Below are positions 50,368 to 60,291 of a DNA stretch of 64,000 nucleotides, piece after piece. The stretch is from Oceanithermus profundus DSM 14977. Its GTDB lineage: Bacteria; Deinococcota; Deinococci; Deinococcales; Marinithermaceae. Where the stretch lies: positions 620,001-684,000 of the forward strand of contig NC_014761.1 of assembly GCF_000183745.1 (NCBI RefSeq). Reading direction: 5' to 3'. Position 1 is the first letter of the stretch. Every line of letters starts with the position of its first letter. Position numbers and translations under genes: made by a program. Below the pieces are notes generated by a model. It was given only the letters and a program-made list of their open reading frames with translations, was not told the origin of the DNA and made no database searches.

Positions 50368-52086
50368 ATGGATTCTCAGGCGTACCGGCGTTTGCTAGCG
50401 GTGGCGCGCGGCGAGGTGGAGCCCGATCGGGTGCTCGCGAACGCGCGCGTGGTCGACGTCTTCACCGGGCGCGTGGTCAAGGGGCACGTCGCCCTCGCGG
50501 AGGGACGGATCGCCGGCGTGGGCGACTATTCGGGCCCGCGCACCGAGGACCTGGAGGGCCGCTACCTGGCCCCGGGGCTGATCGACGCCCACGTGCACCT
50601 GGAGTCGAGCATGGTGCGCCCCGCGGAGTACGCGCGGGCGGTGGTGCCGCGCGGCACCACCACGGTGGTCAGCGACCCTCACGAGATCGCCAACGTGGCC
50701 GGCGCCGCCGGCATCCGCTACCTGCTCGAGGCCAGCGAGGGGCTGCCCCTCGACGTCCTCGTCAACCTGCCCAGCTGCGTGCCCGCCTCGCACCTTTCCT
50801 CGAGCGGCGCCCGGCTGGCCGCCGCCGACCTGCTGCCCTTCCTGGAGCACCCGCGGGTGCTCGGCCTCGCCGAGTTCATGAACGTGCCCGGAGCGGTGAA
50901 CGCCGCGGACGACGCGGTGGAGAAGCTGCTCGCCTTCCGCGGCCGGCCCATCGACGGCCACGCCCCGGGGGTGCGGGGAAGGACGCTCGCTGCCTACGTG
51001 GCCGCCGGCCCCTGGGCCGACCACGAGTCGGTGGCCCCGGACGAGGCGCTGGAGAAGGTGGCCGCGGGGCTCTACGTCTTCCTGCGCGAGGGCACCGCGG
51101 CGCGCAACCTCGAAGACCTGCTCCCGGCGGTGAACCCGGCCACGGCGCCGCGGCTGGCGTTCTGCTCCGACGACCGCCACCCCGCCGAGCTCTTGGGCGA
51201 GGGGCACGTGGACCACATGCTGCGCCGGGCGGTGGCCGGCGGGGTGGACCCGCTGCTGGCTTTGCGCATGGCCACCCTGAGCGCGGCCGAGGCCTTCGGG
51301 CTGCGCGACCGCGGCGCGGTGGCGCCGGGGCGCTGGGCCGACTTGGTGGCCTTCGACGACCTGGAGGGGTTCGCGGCGCACGCCGTCTGGTTCCGCGGCC
51401 GCAAGGTGGCCGAGAAGGGCCGGGCGCTGTTTTCGGACGCGCCGCGGGCGGACGAGGCGGCCGTGCGCGGCACCGTGGCGGTGGACCTCGCCCGCCTCGA
51501 CCTGGCCGTGCCCGTCCGCGGCGGGCGGCTGCGGGTGATCGTGGCCCGCGAGGGGCAGCTGATCACCGACGAGGCGCGGCTTGAGCCCCGGGTCGAGGGC
51601 GGCCTGGCCGTGGCCGACCCGGCGCGCGACCTGGCCAAGCTGGCGGTGCTCGAGCGCCACGGCAACGGCGGCGGGGGCGCGGTCGGCTTCGTGCAGGGGC
51701 TGGGGCTCGCGCGCGGCGCCATCGCCGGCAGCGTGGGCCACGACAGCCACAACCTCACGGTGGCGGGGATGGACGACGCCTCGATGCGCACCGCCCTGGA
51801 GGCGGTGGCGCGGGCCGGCGGCGGCTACGCGGCGGCGCTGGGGGACGAGGTGCTGGCCGTGGTGCCGCTGCCGATCGCGGGGCTGATCTCCGACGAGCCC
51901 ATTGAGGCCGTGCATACCCGGATGGACGCCCTGTTGCGCAGGACCCGCGAGCGCCTGGGGGCGCGCTCGCGCGACCCCTTCATGCAGCTGGCCTTCCTGC
52001 CGCTCGAGGTGATCCCCCACCTCAAGCTCACCGATCGCGGTCTGGTGGACGTGGACCGTTTCGAGCTCGTGGACCTCTGGGTCTAG
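50368..52086 (+). CDS. adeC: Adenine deaminase
   Basis: AdeC converts adenine to hypoxanthine in purine salvage. The 572-residue amidohydrolase has the metal site GLIDAHVHLESSMV, the GTTTVVSDPHEIANV motif typical of AdeC, a third site in IDGHAPGV, and the aspartate in FCSDDRHPAELL. The C-terminal domain with GSVGHDSHNLTVAG is also family-specific. Length is normal. It converges on the DUF4388 gene with a 4-bp overlap. Confidence 0.95.
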   Translation: MDSQAYRRLLAVARGEVEPDRVLANARVVDVFTGRVVKGHVALAEGRIAGVGDYSGPRTEDLEGRYLAPGLIDAHVHLESSMVRPAEYARAVVPRGTTTVVSDPHEIANVAGAAGIRYLLEASEGLPLDVLVNLPSCVPASHLSSSGARLAAADLLPFLEHPRVLGLAEFMNVPGAVNAADDAVEKLLAFRGRPIDGHAPGVRGRTLAAYVAAGPWADHESVAPDEALEKVAAGLYVFLREGTAARNLEDLLPAVNPATAPRLAFCSDDRHPAELLGEGHVDHMLRRAVAGGVDPLLALRMATLSAAEAFGLRDRGAVAPGRWADLVAFDDLEGFAAHAVWFRGRKVAEKGRALFSDAPRADEAAVRGTVAVDLARLDLAVPVRGGRLRVIVAREGQLITDEARLEPRVEGGLAVADPARDLAKLAVLERHGNGGGGAVGFVQGLGLARGAIAGSVGHDSHNLTVAGMDDASMRTALEAVARAGGGYAAALGDEVLAVVPLPIAGLISDEPIEAVHTRMDALLRRTRERLGARSRDPFMQLAFLPLEVIPHLKLTDRGLVDVDRFELVDLWV

Positions 52087-53129
52087 ATCGAACGCCGCAG
52101 CGGCGCCAGGGCCTCGAGCACGTCGGCCTCCTCGAAGGGCTTGCGGATGTGCTGGACCCGGTTGCTGCGCACCCAGAGCCCGCGCGGGGGCTGCTCGCTG
52201 ACGATCCAGAGCGGCACGTACTTACCGGCGGCGCTGGCGCGCACCTGGCGCACCCGCTCGGGCAGCTGGTCGCCCTCGATCAGGACCGCCGAGGGGCGCT
52301 TGCGCTCGATCATGCGCAGGGCGCCCTGCGCGTCTGGGGCGATCAGGGTGCGGAAGCGTTCGCGCTCGAGCAGCACGAAGAGCAGCCGTCGCACCAGGCT
52401 CGACTCGGCCCAGATGAGGACGAGCGGGTCCTCGGGGGCGACCGTCGCCGGGCGCAGCAGCCCGCGGCTCTTGAGCTCGTAGAGCAGGTGGAAGGCGTGC
52501 TCCTCCGACAGCCCCGCCTCGACGGCGAGGCTGCGGGCGCGGTGGGCGCCGTCGGCGATCTCGAGCAGCTGCCAGGCCTCGCGCGGCAGCGAGTGCCGGG
52601 TGGGGTCGCCGGCGAGGACGAGCACCTCGTCGGGCTCGACGCTGCCCCGGTGCCACTCGTCGAGGCGGCGTGCGGCCTCGAGCACGGCGGCGCGGGTCTC
52701 GAGGGTGTGCGGCAGCGGCACCTGCGAGGCGTTCTCGTCGGCCCCCTCGGCGACGAAGGTGCCCTCCTTCCAGCCCAGCATGGTGGCGATGGCCTCGATG
52801 ACCTGGTAGAAGAGCGCCTCGCGCAGGTCTTGCTCGGTGATCATCTTGCGGCTGAGCGCCAGCTGCCCCAGGGGAGTGCCCGGATTCTCGTTGCGCTGCA
52901 AGAGCACCAGGTCCTGCACCTCCTTGAGGCTCACGTAGCCGAGCCGCACCAGGTACTCGCCCAGGTGCGGCCCCGGCTCGGTGCGGGCGTAGACCATGCG
53001 GCCGATGTTCAGGTGGATGCGCCCCCAGCCCTCGCGCGCCTTGACGGTGACGATCGCCGAGCGCTTGGCGGCCTCCAGCGCCTTGAGCAGCTCGCCGAGG
53101 TCGAGTTCCGTGAGCGTGCCCTTGATCAT
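52083..53129 (-). CDS. DUF4388 protein with degenerate receiver-like domain
   Basis: The 348-residue protein begins with a DUF4388/PatA-like domain (about 1-130: [20 protein letters not shown] and [19 protein letters not shown]), has a winged-helix-like middle (about 165-230) and ends in a CheY-like fold (about 234-348). The receiver lacks the acidic pair (LVLIWAESS instead of LVVDDE) and the phospho-aspartate strand reads SAVLIEGDQ, while the conserved lysine (RKPF, Lys330) remains. It probably cannot be phosphorylated in the normal way. Its ATG overlaps the ruvB stop, so it is in one operon with ruvB; proteins of this type often act in motility or gene-expression control. Confidence 0.82.
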   Translation of the reverse strand: MIKGTLTELDLGELLKALEAAKRSAIVTVKAREGWGRIHLNIGRMVYARTEPGPHLGEYLVRLGYVSLKEVQDLVLLQRNENPGTPLGQLALSRKMITEQDLREALFYQVIEAIATMLGWKEGTFVAEGADENASQVPLPHTLETRAAVLEAARRLDEWHRGSVEPDEVLVLAGDPTRHSLPREAWQLLEIADGAHRARSLAVEAGLSEEHAFHLLYELKSRGLLRPATVAPEDPLVLIWAESSLVRRLLFVLLERERFRTLIAPDAQGALRMIERKRPSAVLIEGDQLPERVRQVRASAAGKYVPLWIVSEQPPRGLWVRSNRVQHIRKPFEEADVLEALAPLRRSI

Positions 53130-54112
53130 GCGTCCTCGAACAGCCCCCGCGGCCCTTCGGGAGGGGGGTGGCCCAGGTGCTCGTAGGCGCGCGCGGTGGC
53201 CACGCGCCCGCGCGGGGTGCGCTGGATCAGGCCGAGCTGGATCAGGTAGGGTTCGTGCACCTCCTCCAGCGTCGCCGGGTCTTCGTGCATGGCGGTGGCC
53301 AGGGTCTCGAGCCCCACCGGGCCGCCCGCGAACTTGACGATCATCGTCTCCAGGATGCGGCGGTCGCGGGCCTCGAGCCCCAGCTCGTCGAGCCCCAGCG
53401 CGTCGAGGGCCTGGCGGGTGCGGGCGAGCGAGACCACCTCCTCGCCGGCCACCTCGGCGTAGTCGCGCACCCGGCGGAAGAGGCGTTTGGCCACGCGCAT
53501 GGTGCCGCGGCTGCGGCGGCCGATCTCGAGCGCCGCCTCGCGTTCGACGGCGATGCCCATCAGCCGGGCGTCGCGCTCCACCCCCCGGGCCAGCTCCTCT
53601 TCGCTGTAGAACTCAAGGTGCTCGACGATGCCGAAGCGGCTCCGGAGGGGGCCCGAGATCAGCCCCGGGCGGGTGGTGGCCCCGATCAGGGTGAAGCGCG
53701 GCAGGTCGAGCCGGATCGTCCGCGCCGCCGGCCCCTGGCCGATGACGATGTCGATCTTGAAGTCCTCCATCGCCGGGTAGAGGTGCTCTTCGGCGGTGCG
53801 GCTGAGGCGGTGGATTTCGTCGATGAAGAGGACGTCGCCCTCCTCCAGGCTGTTGGTGAGGATGGCCGCGAGGTCGCCCGGTTTTTCGATGGCCGGACCC
53901 GAGGTGACGCGGATGTTCACCCCCAGCTCGGCGGCGATCACGTGGGCCAGCGTGGTCTTGCCCAGCCCCGGCGGGCCGAAGAGGAGCAGGTGGTCCAGCG
54001 GCTCGCCGCGCTGACGCGCCGCCTGCAGGTAGACGGCCAGCTTGGCCTTGAGCCGCTCCTGGCCGACGTAGTCGTCGAGGCGCTCGGGGCGCAGGGTGAG
54101 GTCGAGCTCCAC
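53126..54112 (-). CDS. ruvB: Holliday junction branch-migration ATPase RuvB
   Basis: RuvB drives branch migration with RuvA during recombination. The 328-residue product has the Walker [13 protein letters not shown], Walker [10 protein letters not shown], the sensor/arginine region [18 protein letters not shown], and the C-terminal winged helix ending [20 protein letters not shown] at 54112 gives [20 protein letters not shown], matching Thermus; the frame is open further upstream but with unrelated Arg/Pro-rich sequence. A TATCAT box is six bases before the GTG. Confidence 0.96.
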   Translation of the reverse strand: MELDLTLRPERLDDYVGQERLKAKLAVYLQAARQRGEPLDHLLLFGPPGLGKTTLAHVIAAELGVNIRVTSGPAIEKPGDLAAILTNSLEEGDVLFIDEIHRLSRTAEEHLYPAMEDFKIDIVIGQGPAARTIRLDLPRFTLIGATTRPGLISGPLRSRFGIVEHLEFYSEEELARGVERDARLMGIAVEREAALEIGRRSRGTMRVAKRLFRRVRDYAEVAGEEVVSLARTRQALDALGLDELGLEARDRRILETMIVKFAGGPVGLETLATAMHEDPATLEEVHEPYLIQLGLIQRTPRGRVATARAYEHLGHPPPEGPRGLFEDA

Positions 54113-54118
54113 GGACCC

Positions 54119-54124
54119 ATGATA
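54119..54124 (-). promoter_or_regulatory. -10 box TATCAT before ruvB
   Basis: TATCAT, a 6-nt spacer, then the GTG start at 54112. It supports both the start choice and leaderless transcription. Confidence 0.5.
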
Positions 54125-54213
54125 CCCGGAAGGCGCGCGGCGGCTTGGCGCCGTAGAGGTGTAACACCGGTGTAACGCCCCATTTCGTAACCTTCCCCTG
54201 ATTGGAGGAAGCC

Positions 54214-56919
54214 ATGCGCATTTCGCTTCTGGTGCTCGTTTTGTTGGGCTTGGCGGCGTGCGGCGGCCCTGGCGGCGCGCCCCTTCGCGTCGAGCCCGGT
54301 CAGGTGGCCGTCGAGCCAGGCGGCCGGGTGACGCTCGAGGCCCTGGGCGGCCCCGCAAACCTCGAGTGGTCGGCCACGAAGGGCCGCTTGCAGGTGGACG
54401 GGCGCACCGCCACCTACACCGCGCCCCCCTACGCCACCGACGACGAGATCGTGGTGCGGGGTGGCGGCGGCGAGGCGCGGGTGTCGGTGCTGGTGCGGCC
54501 CGGAGGCGCGCTGGGCCCGCGGCTGGTGATTACGGGCGCGCAGGCGCTGGTCTTTACCCGGGCCGGGGAGACGCGCGAGTTCGCGGTCGAGGTCTACGAC
54601 GTCTTCGGCGAGCCGGTGCCGGACGCCCGGGTGGAGTTCGTTTCCGACGACCCCGCCCGCTTCCGCGTCGAGGCCACCGGTCCCAAGACGGCGCGGGTCA
54701 CGGCGCTTACGGACGCGCTGGGCACGGTGCGCCTGCGCGCCCGCTACCAGGGCGCCGAGGCCTGGGCGCACGCGGTCTATGCGGAGCTGCAACCCTACGC
54801 CCGGCGGCTCGACCCCGCTTGGGTCCGGGAGGCCGAGTGGAACGAGTCCACGATGAGCTGGACGCGCGCGGTGCTGAAGCGCACCCCCGAAACCGAGGCG
54901 CTCGAGGCGGGGCAGACCTTCTTCACCGACGACCGCACCGGGCTGTGGGGCCGGATCGAGGCGGTGCGGTTGCAGGATGATCGCGTAGAGCTCGACCTCT
55001 CGAAGGCGGCGCTAACCCAGATCTTCCGCCGCCTCAGCTACCGCGCGGTCACCCCGAGCTACCGCGTGGAGGCGACGGTCGCGCCCGGGGGCCGCGGCTT
55101 CCTGCGCGTCCTCGGCGAGGACGGCAGCGAGCGGATCGTCCCGCTTTCGGCCTGCCGGGTGAGCACCGGTGTGGAGATCGAGGAGCCGCGCATCGGCCAC
55201 GTCTTCGAGGTCTGGGTGGAGACCGAGCTGGAGCTCGAGCCCGGTTTCAGCCTTGAGGCCGTCCTCGATCGTGCCGCCTTCGTATTGCACTCGGAGGCCG
55301 GGCTCGAGGCCAGCGGCGGGCGCATTTCCTACCGCGCCGGCGACGCCACGATCGACTGCACTCTGGGTTCATGGGACGTCAGCATCCCCACCGTTTCGGT
55401 CCTGATCCTCACGCTCAATGTGGATCTCTTCCCCGCCGTGGGGCTGTACGCCACCCTGGCGGGCAGTGAGGGCGGGGTAGAGGTCGCCGGGCCCTCGGCC
55501 CGGGCCGTTGCCTCGGCGGCGGTGGGTTTTCGCTATACGGACGCCGACGGGTGGCGGTTCGTGGACGACTTCGGGACCGACGTGGGGCTGCGCGGGCCGA
55601 GTTTTGGCCTCACCCCTGGCCGGATGCGCACCGAGCTCGGCCCCTGGGCAGAGCTGGAGCTGGGCCTGTCGATCGACGCCGAGCTGATTTTCGAAACCGT
55701 GACGTTGCTGGGCGGCCGCTTCCTCGAGTTCGTCGGCGAGCTGCCCCTGTACCTGACCGTGACCGACGCCGACGTGCGCCGGGCCAGCTATACGGGGCCG
55801 GATTGGGGTTTCGGCTGGCGCCTTAGGGGCTTTCTTAAACTGGAACTTTACGGGGTGCTCGCCGACTTCCTGACCGAACTCTTCGGCTCCGGTGCGACGT
55901 ACCTGGGAAGCACGGAGCTGTTCAACGTCGGCGATCCGCAGGCGTTCCTGGGTCCACCGGCGGTTTCCAGCGCCCTCAAGACTTCCCACCCGTTCGGCGT
56001 CGACCTGGGCGACACCAGCCGCACCCCGCAGATCGAGTTCACGGCCACCCCCGCGGACGCGCGCACCGAGTTCTGGCGCCAGGGCGGCCGTTGCGCGGAC
56101 GCGGCCGACTGCTTCGGGGCGGCGCCGCTCGTCAAGCTGGGCGAGACCTCGACGGGCCGCTGGGTCTGGCGGCCGGGCAAGGCCGACGTGGGCTGGTACC
56201 TCTTCTATGCGCGGCACTACACCGGCCCCATCGGCCAGGCGCTGCCGCATGCGTCGCAGGTGTCGTCGTTGGCCGTCTACGTGGCCAGTCCGAATCTGGA
56301 CTTCGTTCCGAGCGAAGTCTTGCTCAAGGGCAAGGTGGGCGGCACCGCCACCGGCGTGCTGCGCTACTACAACCGGCCCCAGCCCGCCGCGCTGCCAAAC
56401 GGAACCACCGGGGACGTGACGAGCCTCTTGCGAACGCTGGTTCCCGCCGGCGGCGCGGTGGCGCCCGATCCCACCACCGCGGCGGTCTACTCGGGGCGCT
56501 GGGCCTACCACCAGCTCAGCTACGCCTGCCCGGCCACCCCGACGACCGTGAACACGAGCGTCTTCCTCTTCACCAACGACCCCGACTCGCCCGCCGGGGG
56601 CCACCAGATACCGGTGACCGTCGAGTGCACGAACAACAGCCCGCCCCAGGCGTACATGCAGTGGTACAACCTCGTGGGTCCGGCGCCGCTCACCACCACC
56701 TTCCAGACCTCGGCGTACGATCCCGACGGCGATCCGATGGGCTGCTACCTCGACTTCGGAGACGGCAGCCCGCGGGTCGAGTACGCCCTGGGCCAGTGCC
56801 CCGCCGGTTTCACCGTCGACCACACCTACACCGAACCCGGCACTTACCAGGCGAGTTTCGTGGTTACCGACGTCGACGGCGAGCGGGACGTCTTCACCCT
56901 GACCGTCGAGGCGCAGTAA
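54214..56919 (+). CDS. Large lipoprotein with Ig-like and PKD domains (901 aa)
   Basis: The product has a lipoprotein signal with lipobox LAAC (Cys16). Residues about 25-110 look like a Big-type Ig domain ([20 protein letters not shown]), followed by a second Ig-like domain (about 110-195, [20 protein letters not shown]), a long beta-rich central region without a recognised family (about 200-650), and a C-terminal PKD domain (about 810-901, [20 protein letters not shown]). It is probably displayed on the cell surface. ATG at 54214 was chosen with its GGAGGAA site; an in-frame TTG four codons upstream was rejected. It stands alone between divergent ruvB and a terminator. Function unknown. Confidence 0.85.
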   Translation: MRISLLVLVLLGLAACGGPGGAPLRVEPGQVAVEPGGRVTLEALGGPANLEWSATKGRLQVDGRTATYTAPPYATDDEIVVRGGGGEARVSVLVRPGGALGPRLVITGAQALVFTRAGETREFAVEVYDVFGEPVPDARVEFVSDDPARFRVEATGPKTARVTALTDALGTVRLRARYQGAEAWAHAVYAELQPYARRLDPAWVREAEWNESTMSWTRAVLKRTPETEALEAGQTFFTDDRTGLWGRIEAVRLQDDRVELDLSKAALTQIFRRLSYRAVTPSYRVEATVAPGGRGFLRVLGEDGSERIVPLSACRVSTGVEIEEPRIGHVFEVWVETELELEPGFSLEAVLDRAAFVLHSEAGLEASGGRISYRAGDATIDCTLGSWDVSIPTVSVLILTLNVDLFPAVGLYATLAGSEGGVEVAGPSARAVASAAVGFRYTDADGWRFVDDFGTDVGLRGPSFGLTPGRMRTELGPWAELELGLSIDAELIFETVTLLGGRFLEFVGELPLYLTVTDADVRRASYTGPDWGFGWRLRGFLKLELYGVLADFLTELFGSGATYLGSTELFNVGDPQAFLGPPAVSSALKTSHPFGVDLGDTSRTPQIEFTATPADARTEFWRQGGRCADAADCFGAAPLVKLGETSTGRWVWRPGKADVGWYLFYARHYTGPIGQALPHASQVSSLAVYVASPNLDFVPSEVLLKGKVGGTATGVLRYYNRPQPAALPNGTTGDVTSLLRTLVPAGGAVAPDPTTAAVYSGRWAYHQLSYACPATPTTVNTSVFLFTNDPDSPAGGHQIPVTVECTNNSPPQAYMQWYNLVGPAPLTTTFQTSAYDPDGDPMGCYLDFGDGSPRVEYALGQCPAGFTVDHTYTEPGTYQASFVVTDVDGERDVFTLTVEAQ

Positions 56920-56940
56920 TCTTTATCCGTCGCGCTGCTT

Positions 56941-56960
56941 CCCCCGGCTGCGGCCGGGGG
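56941..56960 (+). terminator. Terminator after the lipoprotein gene
   Basis: CCCCCGGC (56941-56948) and GCCGGGGG (56953-56960) enclose a 4-nt loop, followed by TGTTTACTT. It is 21 nt after the stop codon. Confidence 0.75.
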
Positions 56961-56980
56961 TGTTTACTTGAGACAGGGCC

Positions 56981-57667
56981 ATGCTCGTCTACCTCGACCA
57001 GAACTACGCCTCGCGCATCGCCAAGTACCTGCTGGCGCTGCCGGGCCAGGAGGCCTTCGGGGAGGTCTGGGAGGCGCTTTTGGCGCTGGAGGGCCGGGTC
57101 GTCGTTCCGCCCAGCCCGTTTCACGTGCTGGAGCTGCACGGAGGCTACCTGCTGCCCACTTTCCGGCGGATGTTTGCGCAAGTCAGCGGGGGCTTTTGGG
57201 TGCGGCCCTGGCCCGACGTGGCGCGGCGGCAGGTGGAGCGGGGCGGGCTCGACCGCGAGGACTTCTTGTGGCGGCGGGGGAGCTGGGACGAGCCGGCGGA
57301 CCTGGCGCCCTTGTGGGGCCTGCTGGACCTCGATCTCGAAGGCGACTTCTACCAGCGGGCGGCCGCGGCGCGCGCCTGGGTGCGCCGCCGGCTGGGGCTC
57401 GGACGGGCGGCCGAAGCGGCGCCCTTCTTCGGCCTGCTGGGCCGGCTCGTGGCCTTCCGCTCGCTCGAGCGCACCCGCGAGGAACGGGCCAGCGACCTGC
57501 TGGACGTGGTCATGGCGGCCACGGTCGCGCCCTACGCACGCGTGCTGGCCACCGACCGCTACCTGCGCGAAGCGCTGGTGCGGGTGGGGGCGGGGGTGCG
57601 CACCTGGTCGGGGCGCTCGGGCGAGGTGCGGACGCTGGCGCGCTGGCTGCGGGCCCGGGCGGGTTGA
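56981..57667 (+). CDS. PIN-like domain protein (228 aa)
   Basis: The N terminus MLVYLDQNYASRI, an acidic residue after the next strand (PPSPFHVLELHGG), the helix SDLLDVVMAATVAP and the strand VLATDRYLREAL fit the order of acidic residues in PIN-fold nucleases (Asp6, Glu near 50, Asp in the SDLLD helix, Asp in ATDR). It is longer than the toxin VapC, and no antitoxin gene is adjacent, so it is more likely a housekeeping or defence-related RNase-like protein. Assignment is by pattern only. Confidence 0.6.
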   Translation: MLVYLDQNYASRIAKYLLALPGQEAFGEVWEALLALEGRVVVPPSPFHVLELHGGYLLPTFRRMFAQVSGGFWVRPWPDVARRQVERGGLDREDFLWRRGSWDEPADLAPLWGLLDLDLEGDFYQRAAAARAWVRRRLGLGRAAEAAPFFGLLGRLVAFRSLERTREERASDLLDVVMAATVAPYARVLATDRYLREALVRVGAGVRTWSGRSGEVRTLARWLRARAG

Positions 57668-57710
57668 GGGATGGGGCGTTCGCCCGCTCGCGCCGCGGGG
57701 GTGCGGGGCC

Positions 57711-57716
57711 TAGGCT
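57711..57716 (+). promoter_or_regulatory. -10 box TAGGCT before the permease gene
   Basis: TAGGCT, spacer GAAGGA, then GTG at 57723, repeating the leaderless layout. Confidence 0.5.
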
Positions 57717-57722
57717 GAAGGA

Positions 57723-58775
57723 GTGCGGGCCTGGCTGAAGCGGGAGGCGCTCTTGGGCACGGCCGCGTTGGGCCTGGTCCTCAGTTCGTTGCTGCTCGGA
57801 CGCCTGCCCCGCTACGACGCTTCCGACGCCGAGGTGCTGCTCGTGCTCTACGCGCTGCTGGTGCTGGCGAAGGGGCTCGAGCGCCACGGCGCGGTGCGGG
57901 CGCTGGCGAGCCGGCTCGAGCGCGGCCGCTGGCCGGGGCTGCGCCTCGTGGGGCTCACCTTCTTCCTTTCCATGTTCGTGACCAACGACGTCGCCCTGCT
58001 GGCGGTGCTCCCCGTGAGCCTGCGGCTCCACGGCGCGGCGTTGGAGGCGCTGGCGGTGCTCGAGGTGCTGGCGGCCAACGCCGGCTCGGCGCTCAGCCCC
58101 GTCGGCAACCCGCAGAACCTCTTCCTCTACTGGTTCTACGGCGTTCCGCTGGACCGCTTCGTGGGCGCGATCGCGCCGTTTTCGCTCTTCTTCCTCCCCC
58201 TGTTGCTGGCGCTGGCCTGGCTGTGGGACCGCCAAAACCCGGTGCGGCCGGCCGCGGCCGCGGCCGGGCCGGACCGCGGGGCCGCGGCCTACCTGGTGCT
58301 TTTCGTCCTCTTCGTGCCGGTGGTGCTGCGCTGGGTGCCGGCGTGGCTGGCCGTCTTCGTGCCCCTGGCGGTGGCGCTCTTCGACCGAGCGGCGTTGCGC
58401 GTGGACTACGCGCTGCTCGCCACCTTCGCGGCCTTCTTCGGCCTCACCGACAACCTGCGCGCGGCGCTCGCGCCCCTGCCCCTGCACCCGCACCACGTCT
58501 TCCTCAGCGCGGCGCTGCTCAGCCAGCTGATCAGCAACGTGCCCGCGGCGCTCCTGCTCGCCGACTTCACCCGCGACTGGCCGGCGCTCCTCTGGGGCGT
58601 GAGCGTGGGCGGGTTCGGCACCCTGCTGGCCTCGCTCGCCAACCTGATCGGCTACCGGCTGGTGCGCCAGGCGTTGCCGGAGTGCGCCCCCGCCTTCTTG
58701 CAGCGTTACCACCTGCTGGGCTTCGCCTTCCTGCTCCTGGGGATGGGGCTCTACCGGATCGTCGGCCCCGGCTAA
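57723..58775 (+). CDS. ArsB/NhaD-superfamily permease
   Basis: The 350-residue protein has about ten membrane helices and two re-entrant-type motifs of the ion-transporter superfamily: NAGSALSPVGNPQNLFLYW (about 120-138) and LISNVPAALLL (about 259-269), with SMFVTNDVALLAVLP between helices. These match the ArsB/NhaD/YbiR group that moves arsenite, sodium or carboxylates; the substrate cannot be assigned. GTG start. It overlaps the convergent HD gene by 4 bp. Confidence 0.8.
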   Translation: MRAWLKREALLGTAALGLVLSSLLLGRLPRYDASDAEVLLVLYALLVLAKGLERHGAVRALASRLERGRWPGLRLVGLTFFLSMFVTNDVALLAVLPVSLRLHGAALEALAVLEVLAANAGSALSPVGNPQNLFLYWFYGVPLDRFVGAIAPFSLFFLPLLLALAWLWDRQNPVRPAAAAAGPDRGAAAYLVLFVLFVPVVLRWVPAWLAVFVPLAVALFDRAALRVDYALLATFAAFFGLTDNLRAALAPLPLHPHHVFLSAALLSQLISNVPAALLLADFTRDWPALLWGVSVGGFGTLLASLANLIGYRLVRQALPECAPAFLQRYHLLGFAFLLLGMGLYRIVGPG

Positions 58776-59419
58776 CTGCGGCCCTCCCACTCGTCGAGGA
58801 AGCGCGCCACGAAGGCCTCCATGAAGGCGTGGCGCGCTTCGGCCAGCGCCCGCGCCGTGGGGGTGTGCAGCCGGTCCTTGAGCAAGAAGAGCTTCTCGTA
58901 GAAGTGCATCAGCGAGCTCGAGTTCGTCTTCCTGTAGGCCTCGAAGCTGGCGTGGTGCTCGGGGGACTCGGCGGGGTCGTAGAGGAGGCGGCCCCTCGCC
59001 CCGCCGTAGGCGAAGGCGCGGGCGATGCCGATCGCCCCGATGGCGTCGAGGCGGTCGGCGTCCTGCACCACCCGGCCCTCGAGCGTGGGCATGGCGTCGG
59101 GCACGCCGGCGCCCTTGAAGCTGACGCGGCGGGCGATGGCCACCACCGCTTCCGCGGTGGCCGCGTCCACGCCGGCCTCGGCGAGCCAGGCCGCGAGGGT
59201 GCCCTCGGGGCGGCCCAGCTTGTGGTCCTCGACGTCGTGGCCGAGCGCCGCCAGCTCCACGAGGAGCAGATCGGCGCCTTCGGCCGCGGCGATGCGCCGC
59301 GCCAGCCGCCACACCCGCCAGACGTGCCACCAGTCGTGGCCGCTGCCTTCGCCGGCGAAGGCCGATTCCACCCTGCGGCCGAAGGCCTCCACCCGGGGAT
59401 CGTCGTGCGTGAAGGGCAT
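58772..59419 (-). CDS. HD-domain phosphohydrolase
   Basis: The 215-residue protein has the HD metal site: His28 (GHDWWHVWRV), His61-Asp62 (AALGHDVEDHKLG) and a late aspartate in VVQDADRLDAIGAIG. These fit the YedJ/YpgQ type of small HD hydrolase that acts on nucleotides. ATG at 59419 has TATACT seven bases upstream. It is divergent from panB. Confidence 0.88.
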   Translation of the reverse strand: MPFTHDDPRVEAFGRRVESAFAGEGSGHDWWHVWRVWRLARRIAAAEGADLLLVELAALGHDVEDHKLGRPEGTLAAWLAEAGVDAATAEAVVAIARRVSFKGAGVPDAMPTLEGRVVQDADRLDAIGAIGIARAFAYGGARGRLLYDPAESPEHHASFEAYRKTNSSSLMHFYEKLFLLKDRLHTPTARALAEARHAFMEAFVARFLDEWEGRS

Positions 59420-59426
59420 GGGCCTA

Positions 59427-59432
59427 AGTATA
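59427..59432 (-). promoter_or_regulatory. -10 box TATACT before the HD gene
   Basis: TATACT on the minus strand, 7-nt spacer to the ATG at 59419. It lies in the 34-bp gap shared with panB. Confidence 0.55.
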
Positions 59433-59441
59433 CGCAGCGCG

Positions 59442-59447
59442 TAGAAT
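59442..59447 (+). promoter_or_regulatory. -10 box TAGAAT before panB
   Basis: TAGAAT with a 6-nt spacer to the GTG of panB. The -35 region of each divergent promoter must lie inside the coding end of the other gene, as the gap is only 34 bp. Confidence 0.55.
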
Positions 59448-59453
59448 ACGGGC

Positions 59454-60284
59454 GTGGCCAAGTTGACGATTCCCGAACTGAAGTCCCGCAAAGGCCGGGG
59501 ATCGCTGGTGATGCTCACGGCCTACGACTACCCGACGGCCAAGCTGGCCGCCGAAGCGGGCGTGGACGTGCTGCTCGTCGGCGACTCGCTGGGGATGGTG
59601 GTGCTGGGGTACGACAGCACCGTGCCGGTGAGCCTCGAGGAGGTGCTGCACCACACCAAGGCCGCGCGCCGGGGCGCGCCGGAGGTGCACCTCGTCGCCG
59701 ATCTGCCCTTCCTCGCCGACGCCACCCCCGAGCGGGCGCTGGCGGCGGCCGAGCGGCTCGTCAAGGAGGGCGGGGCCGACTCGGTGAAGCTCGAAGGCGC
59801 CAAGCTCGAAGCGGTGCGGGCGCTGGTGAGCGCGGGGGTGCCGGTGCTGGGGCACGTGGGGCTCACGCCGCAGACGGCGGGCATGCTGGGCGGCTACAAG
59901 GTGCAGGGCAAGACCCCGGCGGCCGCCAAGAAGCTGCTCGAGGACGCCCTGGCGCTCGAGGCGGCGGGGGTCTGGGGCGTGGTCCTCGAGATGGTCCCGG
60001 TGCCGCTGGCGGCGCGGGTGACCGAGCAGCTGAGCGTGCCGACGATCGGCATCGGCGCGGGCGCGGCCACCGACGGCCAGGTCCTCGTCTTCCACGACCT
60101 GATCGGCGTCTTCGACCGCTTCAAGCCCAAGTTCGTGCGCCGCTACCTGGAGGGCGGCGCGCTGATCCGCGACGCGATCGCGGCCTACGCCGCCGACGTG
60201 CGTTCGGGGGCGTTCCCCGCGGACGAGCACGGCTACGCGATGGACGAATCCGCTTTGGAGGGGCTCTACGGCAAGGAATCCTGA
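59454..60284 (+). CDS. panB: 3-methyl-2-oxobutanoate hydroxymethyltransferase
   Basis: PanB makes ketopantoate for coenzyme A synthesis. The 276-residue TIM barrel has LVMLTAYDYPTAKLA, the metal site VLLVGDSLGMV, ADLPFL, VKLEGA and GHVGLTPQ, all in order, and GIGAGAATDGQVLVFHDL near the end. GTG start. The following gene is panE, eight bases on, so the first two steps of pantoate synthesis are coupled. Confidence 0.96.
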   Translation: MAKLTIPELKSRKGRGSLVMLTAYDYPTAKLAAEAGVDVLLVGDSLGMVVLGYDSTVPVSLEEVLHHTKAARRGAPEVHLVADLPFLADATPERALAAAERLVKEGGADSVKLEGAKLEAVRALVSAGVPVLGHVGLTPQTAGMLGGYKVQGKTPAAAKKLLEDALALEAAGVWGVVLEMVPVPLAARVTEQLSVPTIGIGAGAATDGQVLVFHDLIGVFDRFKPKFVRRYLEGGALIRDAIAAYAADVRSGAFPADEHGYAMDESALEGLYGKES

Positions 60285-60291
60285 GTTCGAA

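Noticed and set aside
54113-54358. Longer RuvB N terminus
   Set aside because: The added sequence is Arg/Pro-rich and unlike RuvB; GTG at 54112 with TATCAT six bases upstream fits the family.
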